Shown here piece after piece: positions 43,961 through 53,260 of a stretch of DNA of 64,000 bases. The notes beneath the pieces are model-generated. The model was not told where the DNA came from. It searched no databases and saw only the letters and a program-made list of their open reading frames with translations. The position numbers and the translations under genes are program-made. Source of the stretch: Paracoccus yibinensis (GTDB taxonomy: Bacteria > Pseudomonadota > Alphaproteobacteria > Rhodobacterales > Rhodobacteraceae); assembly GCF_030846195.1 (NCBI RefSeq), contig NZ_JAVCWH010000003.1:62001-126000 (forward strand), written 5' to 3'. The first letter of the stretch is position 1, and each line of letters opens with the position of its first letter.

Positions 43961-44016
43961 CGCGGCCCCTTTCCTTGCGCTGTATGAATAAACCGCAACC
44001 GGAAGGCGAACAAGCG

Positions 44017-44295
44017 TCACGCAACCAGTTCGTCCAGACGCGCGGCGCAGGCGAAATCGGCCTCGGTCAGGCCGCCCGCGTCATGGGTCGTGAAAGACAC
44101 CTGGCAATAGCCCCAGCCAAAGGCGACATCGGGATGGTGGCCCTGCTTGTTGCCCAGCCAGGCCGCCAGGTTCGCCATCTCGACCGCCTTGGCAAATCCC
44201 TTGAAGTCGAAGCGCCGGGTGATCGCGCGTCCGTCGGATGAAAGCGTCCATCCGTTCAGCCGGGACAGGCGCGCGGTGATGTCGTCTTGCTCCAT
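44017..44295 (-). CDS. phhB: Pterin-4a-carbinolamine dehydratase
   Basis: A 92-aa protein of exactly the family size. The active-site motif is visible as GNKQGHHPDVAFGWGYCQVS (20 residues), with the two adjacent His and a later Tyr/Val-containing strand. It dehydrates 4a-hydroxytetrahydrobiopterin during recycling for phenylalanine hydroxylase, and family members also act in other pterin pathways. It is 6 bp after the cls stop in reading direction and may be co-transcribed with cls. Confidence 0.93.
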   Translation of the reverse strand: MEQDDITARLSRLNGWTLSSDGRAITRRFDFKGFAKAVEMANLAAWLGNKQGHHPDVAFGWGYCQVSFTTHDAGGLTEADFACAARLDELVA

Positions 44296-44301
44296 GTTTC
44301 C

Positions 44302-45741
44302 TCACAACAGGGGCGATGCCAGCGCCAGCAGGTTGTTGCGCAACCGGCGCAGGACGGACCAGTTGCGAACCTCCTCCAGCGTGATCTCGCGCGAGCGTTC
44401 GACATAGCTGTCCTGCCGCGCATCCAGTTCCTCGATGAATTCCAGGTCGAAGACGGCCATGTTCACCTCGTAGTTCAGCTCGAAGCTGCGGCGGTCCAGG
44501 TTGGCGCTGCCGACCATGCCCATGCGGCCATCGACCGTCATGATCTTGGAATGCAGCAGCCCGTCCTGGAACAGCATGATCCGCGCCCCCGCCGACAGCA
44601 GCCCGTAATAGAACCCCTGGCTGGTCGCGCCCACCACGATGGAATCGTTGCGGGCGGGCAGGATCATCGTCACCTCGACGCCCCGACGGGCGGCGGCGCG
44701 CACCGCGGCATCCAGGGCCGTGTCGGGGACATAGTAGGGGGTCGTGATGACCACCCTGTCGCGCGCCGCGTGCAGCATCCCGGCCAGGCAGTCGGAAATC
44801 GACCCCTGCCGTCGGTCCGGCCCGGTGGCGATGACCTGCGCGATGTCGCCCGGATCGGCGACGGGTGCCACGGGCTGCAGCATGTCGCCCAGGTCCTTGC
44901 CGGTATAGCTCATCCAGTCGCCCAGAAAGACCGACTGGAACTGCCGCACGACCGGGCCTTCGACCGTCATCACGATATCGACCCAGGGCGCGAAGCGCGG
45001 CTTGATGGCAAAGGCCATGTCGGCGCAGTTGCGGCTGCCCGAAAAGGCGATGCGGTTGTCCACCACCAGGATCTTGCGGTGGTTGCGCAGATCCAGCCTG
45101 CGGAACAGGACGCTGATGAAGGGCAGGCCCCAGGGGAAGGCCGTGACGCATTCGGCCCCGGCTTGCTGCATCTGGGTCCACAAGGGGGACCTGACCAGCA
45201 GCCGCGATCCAAGCGCATCGACGATCACCCGGCATTCGACCCCGCGGCTGGCGGCGCGGGCGACGGCCTCGGCCACCTTCTGCCCGGAGTGATCGGGCAG
45301 CCAGATATAGAACAGGATATGGACCTGATCCGTGGCCCGGTCGATGGCGTCGATCATCCGGTCGATGGCCTCGTCGCCTTCCTCCAGCAGGCGGATGCGG
45401 TTTCCGGTCAGCGCCGACATCCCCCCCACGGCGGCATTGGCGGCGACCACGGGCAAGGCGTAATGCGGGGGTTCGGCGATCACGGCGGGGTTCGGGATGC
45501 GCAGGTTCGTCAGCCGGTCACGCACGTCGGCCATCCGCTGGACCTCGGCCTGGTTCAGGCGCACCTCTCCGAACAGGACATAGGACAGGATGCCAACGAC
45601 CGGCAGCGCCTCGATCACCATGATCCAGGCCAGGCGGACCGACGGGTCCAGCCGCGGGCGGATCAGGACCCGCGCGATCAGGGCCAGCGTGACCGTCGTA
45701 TGCAGCATGACGAGGAATGAGGCCCACATGCCGTGCATCAT
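44302..45741 (-). CDS. cls: Cardiolipin synthase
   Basis: A membrane phospholipase-D-type enzyme of 479 aa. It has two N-terminal helices (about residues 5-25 and 36-57). Two HKD motifs are present: [19 protein letters not shown] near residue 218 and [19 protein letters not shown] near residue 398. It joins two phosphatidylglycerols to cardiolipin. The C-terminal arm ends in a conserved [17 protein letters not shown]-like stretch. The start is taken at ATG 45741, with ATG 45738 immediately after; both are poor in Shine-Dalgarno. It is divergent from accD across 79 bp. Confidence 0.93.
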   Translation of the reverse strand: MMHGMWASFLVMLHTTVTLALIARVLIRPRLDPSVRLAWIMVIEALPVVGILSYVLFGEVRLNQAEVQRMADVRDRLTNLRIPNPAVIAEPPHYALPVVAANAAVGGMSALTGNRIRLLEEGDEAIDRMIDAIDRATDQVHILFYIWLPDHSGQKVAEAVARAASRGVECRVIVDALGSRLLVRSPLWTQMQQAGAECVTAFPWGLPFISVLFRRLDLRNHRKILVVDNRIAFSGSRNCADMAFAIKPRFAPWVDIVMTVEGPVVRQFQSVFLGDWMSYTGKDLGDMLQPVAPVADPGDIAQVIATGPDRRQGSISDCLAGMLHAARDRVVITTPYYVPDTALDAAVRAAARRGVEVTMILPARNDSIVVGATSQGFYYGLLSAGARIMLFQDGLLHSKIMTVDGRMGMVGSANLDRRSFELNYEVNMAVFDLEFIEELDARQDSYVERSREITLEEVRNWSVLRRLRNNLLALASPLL

Positions 45742-45820
45742 TCCCGCCCGCCACGGCAATTGCAATTCCCCCCGTCGCGGCCTATCTCGGGGGCTTGAAA
45801 ACAGCCAAGGGCCGCCGCGC

Positions 45821-46741
45821 ATGAACTGGATTACCAACTATGTCCGCCCGCGCATCAATTCGCTGTTCTCGCGCCGCGAGGTGCCCGAGAACCTGTGGAC
45901 CAAATGCCCCGAATGCGGCACGATGCTGTTTCACCGCGAACTGTCGGACAATCTGAACGTCTGCACGAACTGCGACCACCATCTGGCGATCAGCCCGCGT
46001 GACCGTTTCGCCGCGCTGTTCGACGGCGGCGCCTTTGTCGAGGTGAAGGTGCCCGAACCCACCGCCGACCCGCTGGGCTTCCGCGACCAGAAGAAATACC
46101 CCGACCGCATGAAGGCCGCGCAAAAGGCCACCGGAGAAAAGGAAGCGATGCTGGTCGCCGAGGGCGAGATCGGCCGCACCCCGATCATCGCCGCCGCCCA
46201 GGATTTCAGCTTCATGGGCGGGTCGATGGGCATGTATGTGGGCAACGCGATCATAGCCGCCGCCGAACGGGCCGTGAAGACGAAACGCCCGCTGATCCTG
46301 TTTTCCGCCGCGGGCGGCGCCCGGATGCAGGAAGGCATCCTGTCCCTGATGCAGATGCCCCGCACCACCGTCGCGGTCGAGATGCTGCGAGAGGCGGGCC
46401 TGCCCTATATCGTCGTGTTGACCCATCCGACCACGGGCGGCGTCACCGCCAGCTATGCCATGTTGGGCGACATCCAGATCGCCGAACCCAACGCCCTGAT
46501 CTGCTTTGCCGGCCCCCGCGTCATCGAGCAGACGATTCGAGAGAAACTGCCCGAAGGCTTCCAGCGCGCCGAATACCTGCTGGAACACGGCATGCTGGAC
46601 CGGGTGACACATCGCAAGCAGCTGCGCGACGAACTTGTCTCGATCCTGCGCCTGCTGGGCGGCCTGTCCGCGCCGACCCGCGCCGACCTGCCCGCGCCCG
46701 CCGCCCAGCCGATCCAACCCGAACCCGCCCCGGCCGAATAG
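45821..46741 (+). CDS. accD: Acetyl-CoA carboxylase, carboxyltransferase beta subunit
   Basis: A 306-aa subunit of acetyl-CoA carboxylase, the first committed step of fatty-acid synthesis. The N-terminal zinc finger has C29, C32, C48 and C51 (CPEC...CTNC). The crotonase-like core shows [11 protein letters not shown] and [19 protein letters not shown] with [18 protein letters not shown], the oxyanion-hole region. The ATG at 45821 gives the usual [12 protein letters not shown] start. A terminator follows the stop before folC, in the common accD-folC order. Confidence 0.97.
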   Translation: MNWITNYVRPRINSLFSRREVPENLWTKCPECGTMLFHRELSDNLNVCTNCDHHLAISPRDRFAALFDGGAFVEVKVPEPTADPLGFRDQKKYPDRMKAAQKATGEKEAMLVAEGEIGRTPIIAAAQDFSFMGGSMGMYVGNAIIAAAERAVKTKRPLILFSAAGGARMQEGILSLMQMPRTTVAVEMLREAGLPYIVVLTHPTTGGVTASYAMLGDIQIAEPNALICFAGPRVIEQTIREKLPEGFQRAEYLLEHGMLDRVTHRKQLRDELVSILRLLGGLSAPTRADLPAPAAQPIQPEPAPAE

Positions 46742-46742
46742 G

Positions 46743-46795
46743 CTTCTTCTTCATCCAAATATCCCGGGGGTCCGGGGGCTGGCCCCCGGCTTTTT
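46743..46795 (+). terminator. Intrinsic terminator with 3' module after accD (copy 4 of 4)
   Basis: The accD stop is followed by CTTCTTCTTC, ATCCAAATATCC, then a strong hairpin. CCGGGGG (46772-46778) pairs with CCCCCGG (46783-46789) around CTGG, followed by C and TTTTT at 46791-46795. This is a textbook intrinsic terminator and the best of the four modules. The folC ATG follows only 6 bp after the T run. Confidence 0.8.
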
Positions 46796-46801
46796 GCCGC
46801 C

Positions 46802-48073
46802 ATGAGCCATTCCGACGCCATCCTCGACCGCCTGATGTCGCTCCACCCCAAGGTCATCGACCTGTCGCTGGACCGCATGCACCGGCTGCTGGCGGCCCTG
46901 GGCAACCCCGAACGCCGCATCCCGCCGGTGATCCATATCGCGGGCACCAACGGCAAGGGCAGCACCCAGGCGATGATCCGGGCGGGGCTTCAGGCGGGTA
47001 GCTGCCGCGTCCACGCCTATACCTCGCCGCATCTGGCGCGCTTCCACGAACGCATCCGGCTTGCGGGCGATCTGATCCCAGAAACCGACCTGGCCGCGAC
47101 GCTGGAGGAATGCGAGGCCGCGAATGACGGCCAGCCCATCACTTTCTTCGAGATCACCACGGCGGCCGCCTTCCTGGCTTTTTCCCGCACGCCCGCCGAC
47201 TATACCCTGCTCGAGGTCGGCCTTGGCGGCAGGCTGGACGCCACCAACGTCATCGACGCCCCGCGCCTGACGGTCATTACCCCGGTCAGCATCGACCACA
47301 CGCAATACCTGGGCGACACGCTGCCGCTGATCGCAGGCGAAAAGGCCGGAATCATCAAGCGCGGCGTGCCCGTGATCATCGGCCCCCAGCAGGACGAGGC
47401 GCTGCGGGTGATCGAGGCCAAGGCATCGGGCCTGACCGCGCCGGTCTTCGCGCATGGCCAGCACTGGATGATCGCGCGCGACCGGGACGGCATGGTCTAT
47501 CAGGACGACCACGGCCTCTGGGACCTGCCGCTGCCGAACCTGATCGGCCCGCACCAGATCCAGAACGCCGGGACCGCGCTTGCCGCGCTGCGGCACCTGG
47601 GCGCGACGGATGCGCAAGCCCGCGCGGCGGTGACGCAGGCCGAATGGCCCGCCCGGATGCAGCGGCTGCGCCACGGCCCGCTGGTTGATCTGGCAGGCCC
47701 TCAGGCGGAACTGTGGCTGGACGGCGGCCACAACCCGGCGGGGGGCGAGGCTTTGGCCGCGACGCTCGCCGCCATGCCGCAGCGCCCGACGCATCTTGTC
47801 TGCGGGATGCTGAACACCAAGGACATCGCAGGTTATCTGCGGCCCCTGGCGGGCCATGCCCGTTCGCTGACCGCGATCGACATTCCCGGAGAGCCGAACA
47901 CCCTACCCGCCGAGACGACGGCAGAGGTGGCCGCCAGCGTTGGCCTGGATGCCGCGATCGCGCAGGATGCCGCTGCGGCCATCAAGGGGATCGTGGACAG
48001 CGATCCCAAGGCGCGGATCCTCATCTGCGGGTCGCTGTATCTGGCGGGGCGGGTGCTGCGGGAAAACGGGTAA
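46802..48073 (+). CDS. folC: Bifunctional folylpolyglutamate/dihydrofolate synthase
   Basis: A 423-aa Mur-ligase-type enzyme that adds glutamate to folates. The P-loop is GTNGKGS at residues 48-54. The Mur ligase middle domain and the C-terminal ligase domain (GGHNPAGGEALA near residue 305) are present. The ATG at 46802 is taken from the family alignment around HIAGTNGKGS. No Shine-Dalgarno can fit between it and the accD terminator. A downstream ATG at 46835 is an alternative. The 3' end faces zapE across a large structured repeat. Confidence 0.93.
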   Translation: MSHSDAILDRLMSLHPKVIDLSLDRMHRLLAALGNPERRIPPVIHIAGTNGKGSTQAMIRAGLQAGSCRVHAYTSPHLARFHERIRLAGDLIPETDLAATLEECEAANDGQPITFFEITTAAAFLAFSRTPADYTLLEVGLGGRLDATNVIDAPRLTVITPVSIDHTQYLGDTLPLIAGEKAGIIKRGVPVIIGPQQDEALRVIEAKASGLTAPVFAHGQHWMIARDRDGMVYQDDHGLWDLPLPNLIGPHQIQNAGTALAALRHLGATDAQARAAVTQAEWPARMQRLRHGPLVDLAGPQAELWLDGGHNPAGGEALAATLAAMPQRPTHLVCGMLNTKDIAGYLRPLAGHARSLTAIDIPGEPNTLPAETTAEVAASVGLDAAIAQDAAAAIKGIVDSDPKARILICGSLYLAGRVLRENG

Positions 48074-48117
48074 TTCCCCAAGATACGATCAATAGACAGC
48101 AAGGGCAGCTTCCGCAT

Positions 48118-48325
48118 GGGCGGGACAAGGAAACGCATGCGTTTCCCCCGCCCGCGTGATCGGGTGCCATCAGAAACGGTGCCATCCCGCGACCCCGGTA
48201 GGCCGGCGCCCGCCTCGGTGGGCGTGAAGCGCCCGCCGGGGGCGGGGCGGACGCTGGCCGGGCTTTTGAAGCCCGGCGGTGCAGGCTCCACCGGCAACAC
48301 GCAGCGAAGGCGATGGCCTTCGCTG
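48118..48325 (-). repeat. Structured intergenic element, copy B
   Basis: A 208-bp relative of the element at 28132-28346, between the convergent folC and zapE ends. Stems seen: GGGCGGG/CCCGCCC (48118-48124 with 48147-48153) enclosing GGAAACGC/GCGTTTCC; an 11-bp stem with one mismatch and one G-T pair (48201-48211 with 48249-48259) capped by GGGCG-TGAAG-CGCCC; CCGGGCTT-TTG-AAGCCCGG; and CAGCGAAGGC/GCCTTCGCTG (48302-48311 with 48316-48325). The outer 11-bp stem of copy A is missing; a separate CGGTG/CACCG hairpin (48277-48293) replaces it. The remainder of 48074-48326 shows no gene. Confidence 0.75.
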
Positions 48326-48326
48326 G

Positions 48327-49436
48327 TCAGGGCTGGCTACTCCCCCCGCCCCAACCCGCATCCTGCATCTCGCGCAAGCGGCTGGCCGTCCGCTCGAACT
48401 CGAAGCTGCCTTCGCCCTCGTTATACAGTTGCTCGGGCTGGTCCGCCCCGCTGGCGATCAGCCGGACCTTCGCCTCATAAAGCGCATCGATCAGCGTCAC
48501 GAAGCGCTTGGCCTCGTTGTAATTCGACGCCGACAGCCGGGGGATGCCGTCGATCATCAGCACCTGGACCCCGCGCGACAGGGCCAGGTAATCCGCCGGA
48601 CCCAGCGGCTTGCCGCAGAGATCCCAGAACCCCGACCGGCCGGCGCCACCTGCGAACAAGGGCAGCGTGAAGCTGCGCCCGCCAACCTCGATCCGGCGCG
48701 GCTCGCCTGCGGCCCCGCCTGTCAGGTCGTCCCAGATCACGTCCATCGCCGCCTTCGCTGCCGCATCCGCCGGGCAGAACCAGACCTGCCCGCCCGTCAG
48801 GCGCCCCTGCCGGTGGTCCACGGGGCTGTCCAGGCAGACGACCTCCAGCCGCTGGCGGATCAGGTCGATGAAGGGCAAAAACAACTGTCGGTTCAGTCCG
48901 TGCTTGTATAGATCCTCGGGCACCCGGTTCGAGGTGGTGACGATCACCACCCCTTGTTCCAGCAGCACCTGGAACAGCCGCCCCACGATCATCGCGTCGG
49001 CAATGTCGGTGATCTGCATCTCGTCAAAGCACAGAAGACGGACCCTGGCCGCGACCTCAAGCGCGACGGGGCGAACGGTGTCCTGGTCGCCCCGCTGGCG
49101 CGCGCGGTTCAGGCCCGCCTGGATTTCCTGCATGAATTCGTGGAAATGCACGCGGCGCGCGGGCACCGTCGCGGCCTCGGCCAGCAGGTCCATCAGCATC
49201 GACTTGCCGCGTCCGACCCCGCCCCAGAGATAAAGCCCCTTCGCCGCCGGGGCGGGGGGCGGTGGGCTGCCGACGCCCAGGAAGACCCGCCAGGCCGACC
49301 GCTTTTCGGGCGCGGGCGTGGCGGCGATGTCGTCCAGAACCCGGTCCAGATGCGGCAGCACGGAAATCTGCGCCGGATCCGGCTCGATCCGGCCCTCTGC
49401 CACGCGCTGCCGATAAACTTCGCTGACCTTTCCCAT
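48327..49436 (-). CDS. zapE: Cell division protein ZapE (AFG1-like ATPase)
   Basis: An AFG1/ZapE-family P-loop ATPase of 369 aa. Walker A is GGVGRGKSM (about residues 70-78), Walker B is LLCFDEMQ, and FHEFMQEIQ and TTSNRVPEDLYKHGLNRQLF (20 residues) are family segments. E. coli ZapE acts on FtsZ during division, and the mitochondrial relative AFG1 on respiratory proteins. The ATG at 49436 starts MGKVSEVY. It is convergent with folC and carries structured element B right after its stop. Confidence 0.92.
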   Translation of the reverse strand: MGKVSEVYRQRVAEGRIEPDPAQISVLPHLDRVLDDIAATPAPEKRSAWRVFLGVGSPPPPAPAAKGLYLWGGVGRGKSMLMDLLAEAATVPARRVHFHEFMQEIQAGLNRARQRGDQDTVRPVALEVAARVRLLCFDEMQITDIADAMIVGRLFQVLLEQGVVIVTTSNRVPEDLYKHGLNRQLFLPFIDLIRQRLEVVCLDSPVDHRQGRLTGGQVWFCPADAAAKAAMDVIWDDLTGGAAGEPRRIEVGGRSFTLPLFAGGAGRSGFWDLCGKPLGPADYLALSRGVQVLMIDGIPRLSASNYNEAKRFVTLIDALYEAKVRLIASGADQPEQLYNEGEGSFEFERTASRLREMQDAGWGGGSSQP

Positions 49437-49537
49437 GGGGCGCAACTGCCACGGATGCCAAAGGCCCCGCAAGGGCCAATGCTTGACCCGCAACCCGCCC
49501 CGTGCCACCCCTGCCAAGGCAAGCGCCACGAGGTTTC

Positions 49538-50185
49538 ATGCCCAAATCCCCCACCCTGATCGCGGATATTCCGGTCCTGTTCGTCATGGCGGCCGAGGCC
49601 GAATACGGTCCCGCCCTGCGCGCCCGGATCGATCCCCTGATCACCGGCATCGGTCCGGTCGAGGGTGCGGTCCAACTGACCGCCGCCCTGGCCGGGATGC
49701 GCGACCTGCCCCGGCTGATCGTGTCGCTGGGTTCGGCCGGATCGGCGCGGCTGGAACAGGCCGAAGTCTATCAGGCCACGGCCGTGGCCTATCGCGACAT
49801 GGACGCATCGCCCCTGGGCTTTGAAAAAGGGCGCACGCCGCTGCTGGATCTGCCGGTCCGCGTCGCCCTGCCCCATCGGGTCGAGGGGATCCCCACCGCC
49901 ACCCTGTCCACCGGCGCCAACATCGTCAGCGGCGGCGCCTATGACACCGTGGCCGAGGACATGGTGGACATGGAAACCTTCGCCCATCTGCGCGCGGCCC
50001 AGCATTTCGGGGTTCCCCTGATCGGCTTGCGTGGCATTTCGGACGGCGCTGCCGAATTGCAGCACCTGTCGGACTGGACGCAATATCTGCACATCATCGA
50101 CGAAAAGCTGGCCCTGGCGGTGGACCGGATCGCGGACCAGCTTGCGAACGGAAGGCTGATCCCCGGCGCCCCGCGCTTGTCCTGA
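49538..50185 (+). CDS. MTA/SAH nucleosidase-type phosphorylase family protein
   Basis: A 215-aa enzyme of the nucleoside phosphorylase fold. GITGIGPVE-like turn (seen as TGIGPVEGAV) and VSLGSAGS form the base region. VDMETFAH carries the ribose-binding Met-Glu pair, and RGISDGA the catalytic Asp. This pattern fits 5'-methylthioadenosine/S-adenosylhomocysteine nucleosidase. It would recycle the by-products of SAM chemistry. The N-terminus (FVMAAEAEY) differs from E. coli MtnN, so specificity is not certain. The ATG at 49538 is preceded by GAGG. Confidence 0.82.
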   Translation: MPKSPTLIADIPVLFVMAAEAEYGPALRARIDPLITGIGPVEGAVQLTAALAGMRDLPRLIVSLGSAGSARLEQAEVYQATAVAYRDMDASPLGFEKGRTPLLDLPVRVALPHRVEGIPTATLSTGANIVSGGAYDTVAEDMVDMETFAHLRAAQHFGVPLIGLRGISDGAAELQHLSDWTQYLHIIDEKLALAVDRIADQLANGRLIPGAPRLS

Positions 50186-50236
50186 CGACGGTCAGCCCCT
50201 AAACCCCTGTGGGCACAGCTACCGGACAAGGCAGAC

Positions 50237-52033
50237 ATGGCACGCGGCACGACAATCATTCACGACCGGCCCACCAGCAAGCGCGTGGGCGCCCTGCGCG
50301 CGCTGTGGCCGTTCCTGCGGCCCTATCGCCTGCAGGTGGTGCTGGCGCTGCTGGCGCTTGCCGCGACCTCGGCCATCAGCCTGGTCCTGCCGCTGGCCGC
50401 GCGTCGGGTGGTGGACAATTTCGACGACGGCGCGGGGCTGCTGGACGAATATTTCGGTGCGGCCCTGCTGATCGTGGCGGCATTGGCGCTTGGCACGGCG
50501 GCGCGGTATTATTTTGTCACTCGCCTGGGCGAACGGGTCGTGGCCGATATCCGCAAGGCGGTCTTCGCCCGCGTCGTCACCCTGTCGCCGGCCTTCTTCG
50601 AACGGGTGATGACCGGGGAAATCCTGTCGCGCATCACCACCGACACCACCCTGATCCAGTCGGTGATCGGGTCATCCCTGTCGATCGCGCTGCGCAACAT
50701 GATCATCCTGGCGGGCGGCATGGCGATGCTGGCCTTCACCTCGTTGAAGCTGATGGGCCTTGTGCTGCTGATCATCCCCGTCATCCTGGTGCCGATCATC
50801 GTGCTGGGCCGCCGGCTGCGAGGGCTGTCGCGCGCAAACCAGGACTGGATCGCGGCGTCCTCGGGTGCGGCGTCGGAAACCCTGCTGGCCGCACAGACGG
50901 TGCAGGCCTATACTCACGAAGGACGCAGCATCGCGCGGTTCGACGACGTGACCGAGCGGTCCTTCGGCGTGGCCCTGACGCGCATCCGCACGCGTGCGTT
51001 GATGACGGCCATCGTGATCTTTCTGATCTTCGCGGGCGTGATCGGCGTCTTGTGGGTGGGCGCACGCGACGTGCAGACGGGCGCGATGACCGCGGGGCAA
51101 CTGGTGCAGTTCGTCATCTATGCGATCCTTGTCGCCGGATCGACGGGCGCCTTGTCGGAAATCTGGGGCGAGTTGCAGCGCGCGGCGGGCGCGACCGAAC
51201 GCCTGGGCGAATTGCTGGCGGCCGAGGATGCGCTGACCGACCCCGCCCGGCCTGTTCCCCTGCCCCGCCCGGTGCGCGGCCATATTGCGCTGGAAGGCGT
51301 CAGCTTCCGCTATCCCACGCGGCCCGATGTCTCGGCCCTGGAAGGGGTAGGCCTGACCATCCAGCCGGGCGAGACAGTGGCCCTGGTCGGCCCCTCGGGC
51401 GCGGGCAAGACGACCGTGATCCAGCTGATCCAGCGGTTCTGGGATCCGGCGGCGGGCCGGGTCACGCTGGACGGCATCGACCTGCGCGACATGGCGCGGG
51501 CCGATTTCCGCCAGGCCATGGCCCTGGTGCCGCAGGACCCGGTGATCTTCGCCACGACCGCGCTTGAAAACATCCGCCTTGGCCGCCCCGACGCCTCGCC
51601 CGAGGAGGTTCAGGCCGCTGCCCGTGCAGCCCACGCCCATGACTTCATCACCGCCCTGCCCCAGGGTTACGACACCCCCCTGGGCGAACGCGGGGTGATG
51701 CTGTCGGGCGGGCAGCGCCAGCGGATCGCCATCGCCCGCGCCATCCTGCGCGATGCGCCGGTCCTGCTGCTGGACGAGGCGACAAGCGCACTGGATGCAG
51801 AATCGGAATCCCTGGTCCAGGCCGCCGTCAACCGCCTGTCCGAAGGCCGCACCACGGTCGTCGTGGCGCACCGGCTGGCCACGGTGAAGAAGGCCGACCG
51901 CATCGTGGTCTTCGACGGCGGCCGGATCGTCGCGCAGGGCACGCATGATGCCCTGGTGGCCGAAGGCGGTCTTTACGCGCGGCTGGCGCGGATGCAGTTC
52001 ACGGACATGCCGGTCCTGCCGGAGTCGGCCTGA
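50237..52033 (+). CDS. ABC transporter, fused permease and ATPase (MsbA-like)
   Basis: A half-transporter of 598 aa. The N-terminal six-helix ABC_membrane domain (about residues 20-310) is followed by the nucleotide-binding domain with Walker A GPSGAGKTT, signature LSGGQRQRIAIARAI, Walker B VLLLDEATSALD and H-loop VVAHRLATV. Homodimers of this type export lipids, peptides or drugs. The closest common annotation is a lipid A/MsbA-like exporter, but the substrate is unknown. Its stop codon directly abuts the stop of the convergent CAP-domain gene (TGA-TCA). Confidence 0.92.
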   Translation: MARGTTIIHDRPTSKRVGALRALWPFLRPYRLQVVLALLALAATSAISLVLPLAARRVVDNFDDGAGLLDEYFGAALLIVAALALGTAARYYFVTRLGERVVADIRKAVFARVVTLSPAFFERVMTGEILSRITTDTTLIQSVIGSSLSIALRNMIILAGGMAMLAFTSLKLMGLVLLIIPVILVPIIVLGRRLRGLSRANQDWIAASSGAASETLLAAQTVQAYTHEGRSIARFDDVTERSFGVALTRIRTRALMTAIVIFLIFAGVIGVLWVGARDVQTGAMTAGQLVQFVIYAILVAGSTGALSEIWGELQRAAGATERLGELLAAEDALTDPARPVPLPRPVRGHIALEGVSFRYPTRPDVSALEGVGLTIQPGETVALVGPSGAGKTTVIQLIQRFWDPAAGRVTLDGIDLRDMARADFRQAMALVPQDPVIFATTALENIRLGRPDASPEEVQAAARAAHAHDFITALPQGYDTPLGERGVMLSGGQRQRIAIARAILRDAPVLLLDEATSALDAESESLVQAAVNRLSEGRTTVVVAHRLATVKKADRIVVFDGGRIVAQGTHDALVAEGGLYARLARMQFTDMPVLPESA

Positions 52034-52573
52034 TCATTTCGGCGCGGCATAGACCGCTGCCCAGAACCGCGTCTTGCCATCCGGCCCGATCGCCTGGCCG
52101 ATCCCGTAATCGCGCACCTGCGGGATCAGGATATTGGCCCGGTGCCCGTCGGAGGCGTTCCATTCCGCCAGAACCCGTTCCTGCGAGAACGGCCCCGCGG
52201 CGATGTTCTCCGCCGTGACGCTGGGCGCATATCCCGCCGCCTTGACGCGCGGGCCGGGACCGGCCGTCCTGCTGCCAATATGGGTCATGCGGCCGCGCTG
52301 CGCCATGTCGCAGGCGTGCTGCGCAGCCACGCGGGCCAGCACCGGATTGGGGCTTACAGGGGGCAATCCGGCCGCGCTGCGCATCGCATTCGTGGCCGCC
52401 GCGCCATGGTCGTTCTGGCCGGAACTGGTGGCCAGGCAAGTCGCCTGTCCCGCAGGCATCAGTTGCATGGCATGTGGATCATCGCCAAAGGTCTTGAGAT
52501 CTGGCGCTGTCTGTGCGCACCCCGCCAGGACGGCACAGACCAGGACGGCAGACAGTCGCATCGAATGAAGCAT
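52034..52573 (-). CDS. CAP-domain (SCP/PR-1) lipoprotein
   Basis: A 179-aa exported protein. The N-terminal signal peptide ends in LAGC with Cys19 as probable lipid attachment. The CAP domain (about residues 50-178) shows AAQHACDMAQRGRMTHIG, ENIAAGPFSQERVLAEW and DGHRANIL, which are the family signature segments. Bacterial CAP proteins are of unclear function; some bind lipids or act as proteases. The ATG at 52573 has AAGGTG upstream. The 164-bp gap upstream to the BON-LysM gene should contain both divergent promoters. Confidence 0.88.
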   Translation of the reverse strand: MLHSMRLSAVLVCAVLAGCAQTAPDLKTFGDDPHAMQLMPAGQATCLATSSGQNDHGAAATNAMRSAAGLPPVSPNPVLARVAAQHACDMAQRGRMTHIGSRTAGPGPRVKAAGYAPSVTAENIAAGPFSQERVLAEWNASDGHRANILIPQVRDYGIGQAIGPDGKTRFWAAVYAAPK

Positions 52574-52737
52574 GGTTTCACCTTCTGAAGCAGGTGCATC
52601 CTAAGGGTGAAATTATTAACGATTTAACAATGCACGGTTGTTCTATGCCAGAAATCAAATGAGGTCGCCACAAGGAACGCTTGCGGCGAACCCGCGTTTT
52701 TAATCAAATCGTTCCAAAACATCCGAAAGGACGGATC
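52574..52737. promoter_or_regulatory. Divergent promoter region between CAP and BON-LysM genes
   Basis: This 164-bp stretch is distinctly AT-rich, especially 52610-52670 (ATTATTAACG and TTTAACAATG) and around 52700 (TTTTTAATC). It lies between divergent starts at 52573 and 52738. I see no clear repeat or known operator. The plus-strand gene has AAAGGA before its ATG. Confidence 0.35.
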
Positions 52738-53253
52738 ATGGCCATCTGGGATTTCGTCAAGGACGCGGGGAAATCGGTCTTCGGCAAGGCCGAAGCCGCC
52801 GAGGCAAAGTCCGCCGCAGCCCCTACTGCGGCCCCTGCGGCAGCCAATGCTCCGCAGGATCCCGAAACGGCCCGCAAGGTCGCGGCGCTCAAGGCGGAAC
52901 TCAAGGCGCTGAACCTGGACAAGGACGATGTTCACCTGACCCTGCGCGGCGGCGACACCGTCAAGGTCGAAAGCAAGGGCGCCGACCGCGAAACCCTTGA
53001 AAAGCTGATCCTGGCCCTGGGCAACATCGAAGGCATCGCCAAGGTCGAGGCCGACCTGCCCCAAGCTGGCCCAGAGGCGGGCAAGGCCCCGATCTTCCAC
53101 ACCGTCAAGAAGGGAGAAACCCTTTCGGCCATCGCCAAGGCCTATCTGGGCAGCGCGAACAAATACAACGCCATCTTCGAGGCGAACCGGCCGATGCTGT
53201 CGGATCCCGACAAGATCTATCCCGGCCAGACCCTGCGCATTCCGCAGGAATGA
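52738..53253 (+). CDS. BON-LysM protein (Kbp/YgaU-like)
   Basis: A 171-aa protein without a signal peptide. After an Ala/Pro-rich linker (about residues 18-42) comes a BON-like domain (KVAALKAELKALNLDKDDVH to about 112). The C-terminal LysM domain (about 118-169) shows HTVKKGETLSAIAKAYLGSA and YPGQTLRIPQ. The same order in E. coli Kbp (149 aa) binds potassium in the cytosol. Potassium binding here is inferred from that architecture only. A strong hairpin follows the stop, so the gene is probably monocistronic. Confidence 0.85.
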   Translation: MAIWDFVKDAGKSVFGKAEAAEAKSAAAPTAAPAAANAPQDPETARKVAALKAELKALNLDKDDVHLTLRGGDTVKVESKGADRETLEKLILALGNIEGIAKVEADLPQAGPEAGKAPIFHTVKKGETLSAIAKAYLGSANKYNAIFEANRPMLSDPDKIYPGQTLRIPQE

Positions 53254-53260
53254 CCGCCTG

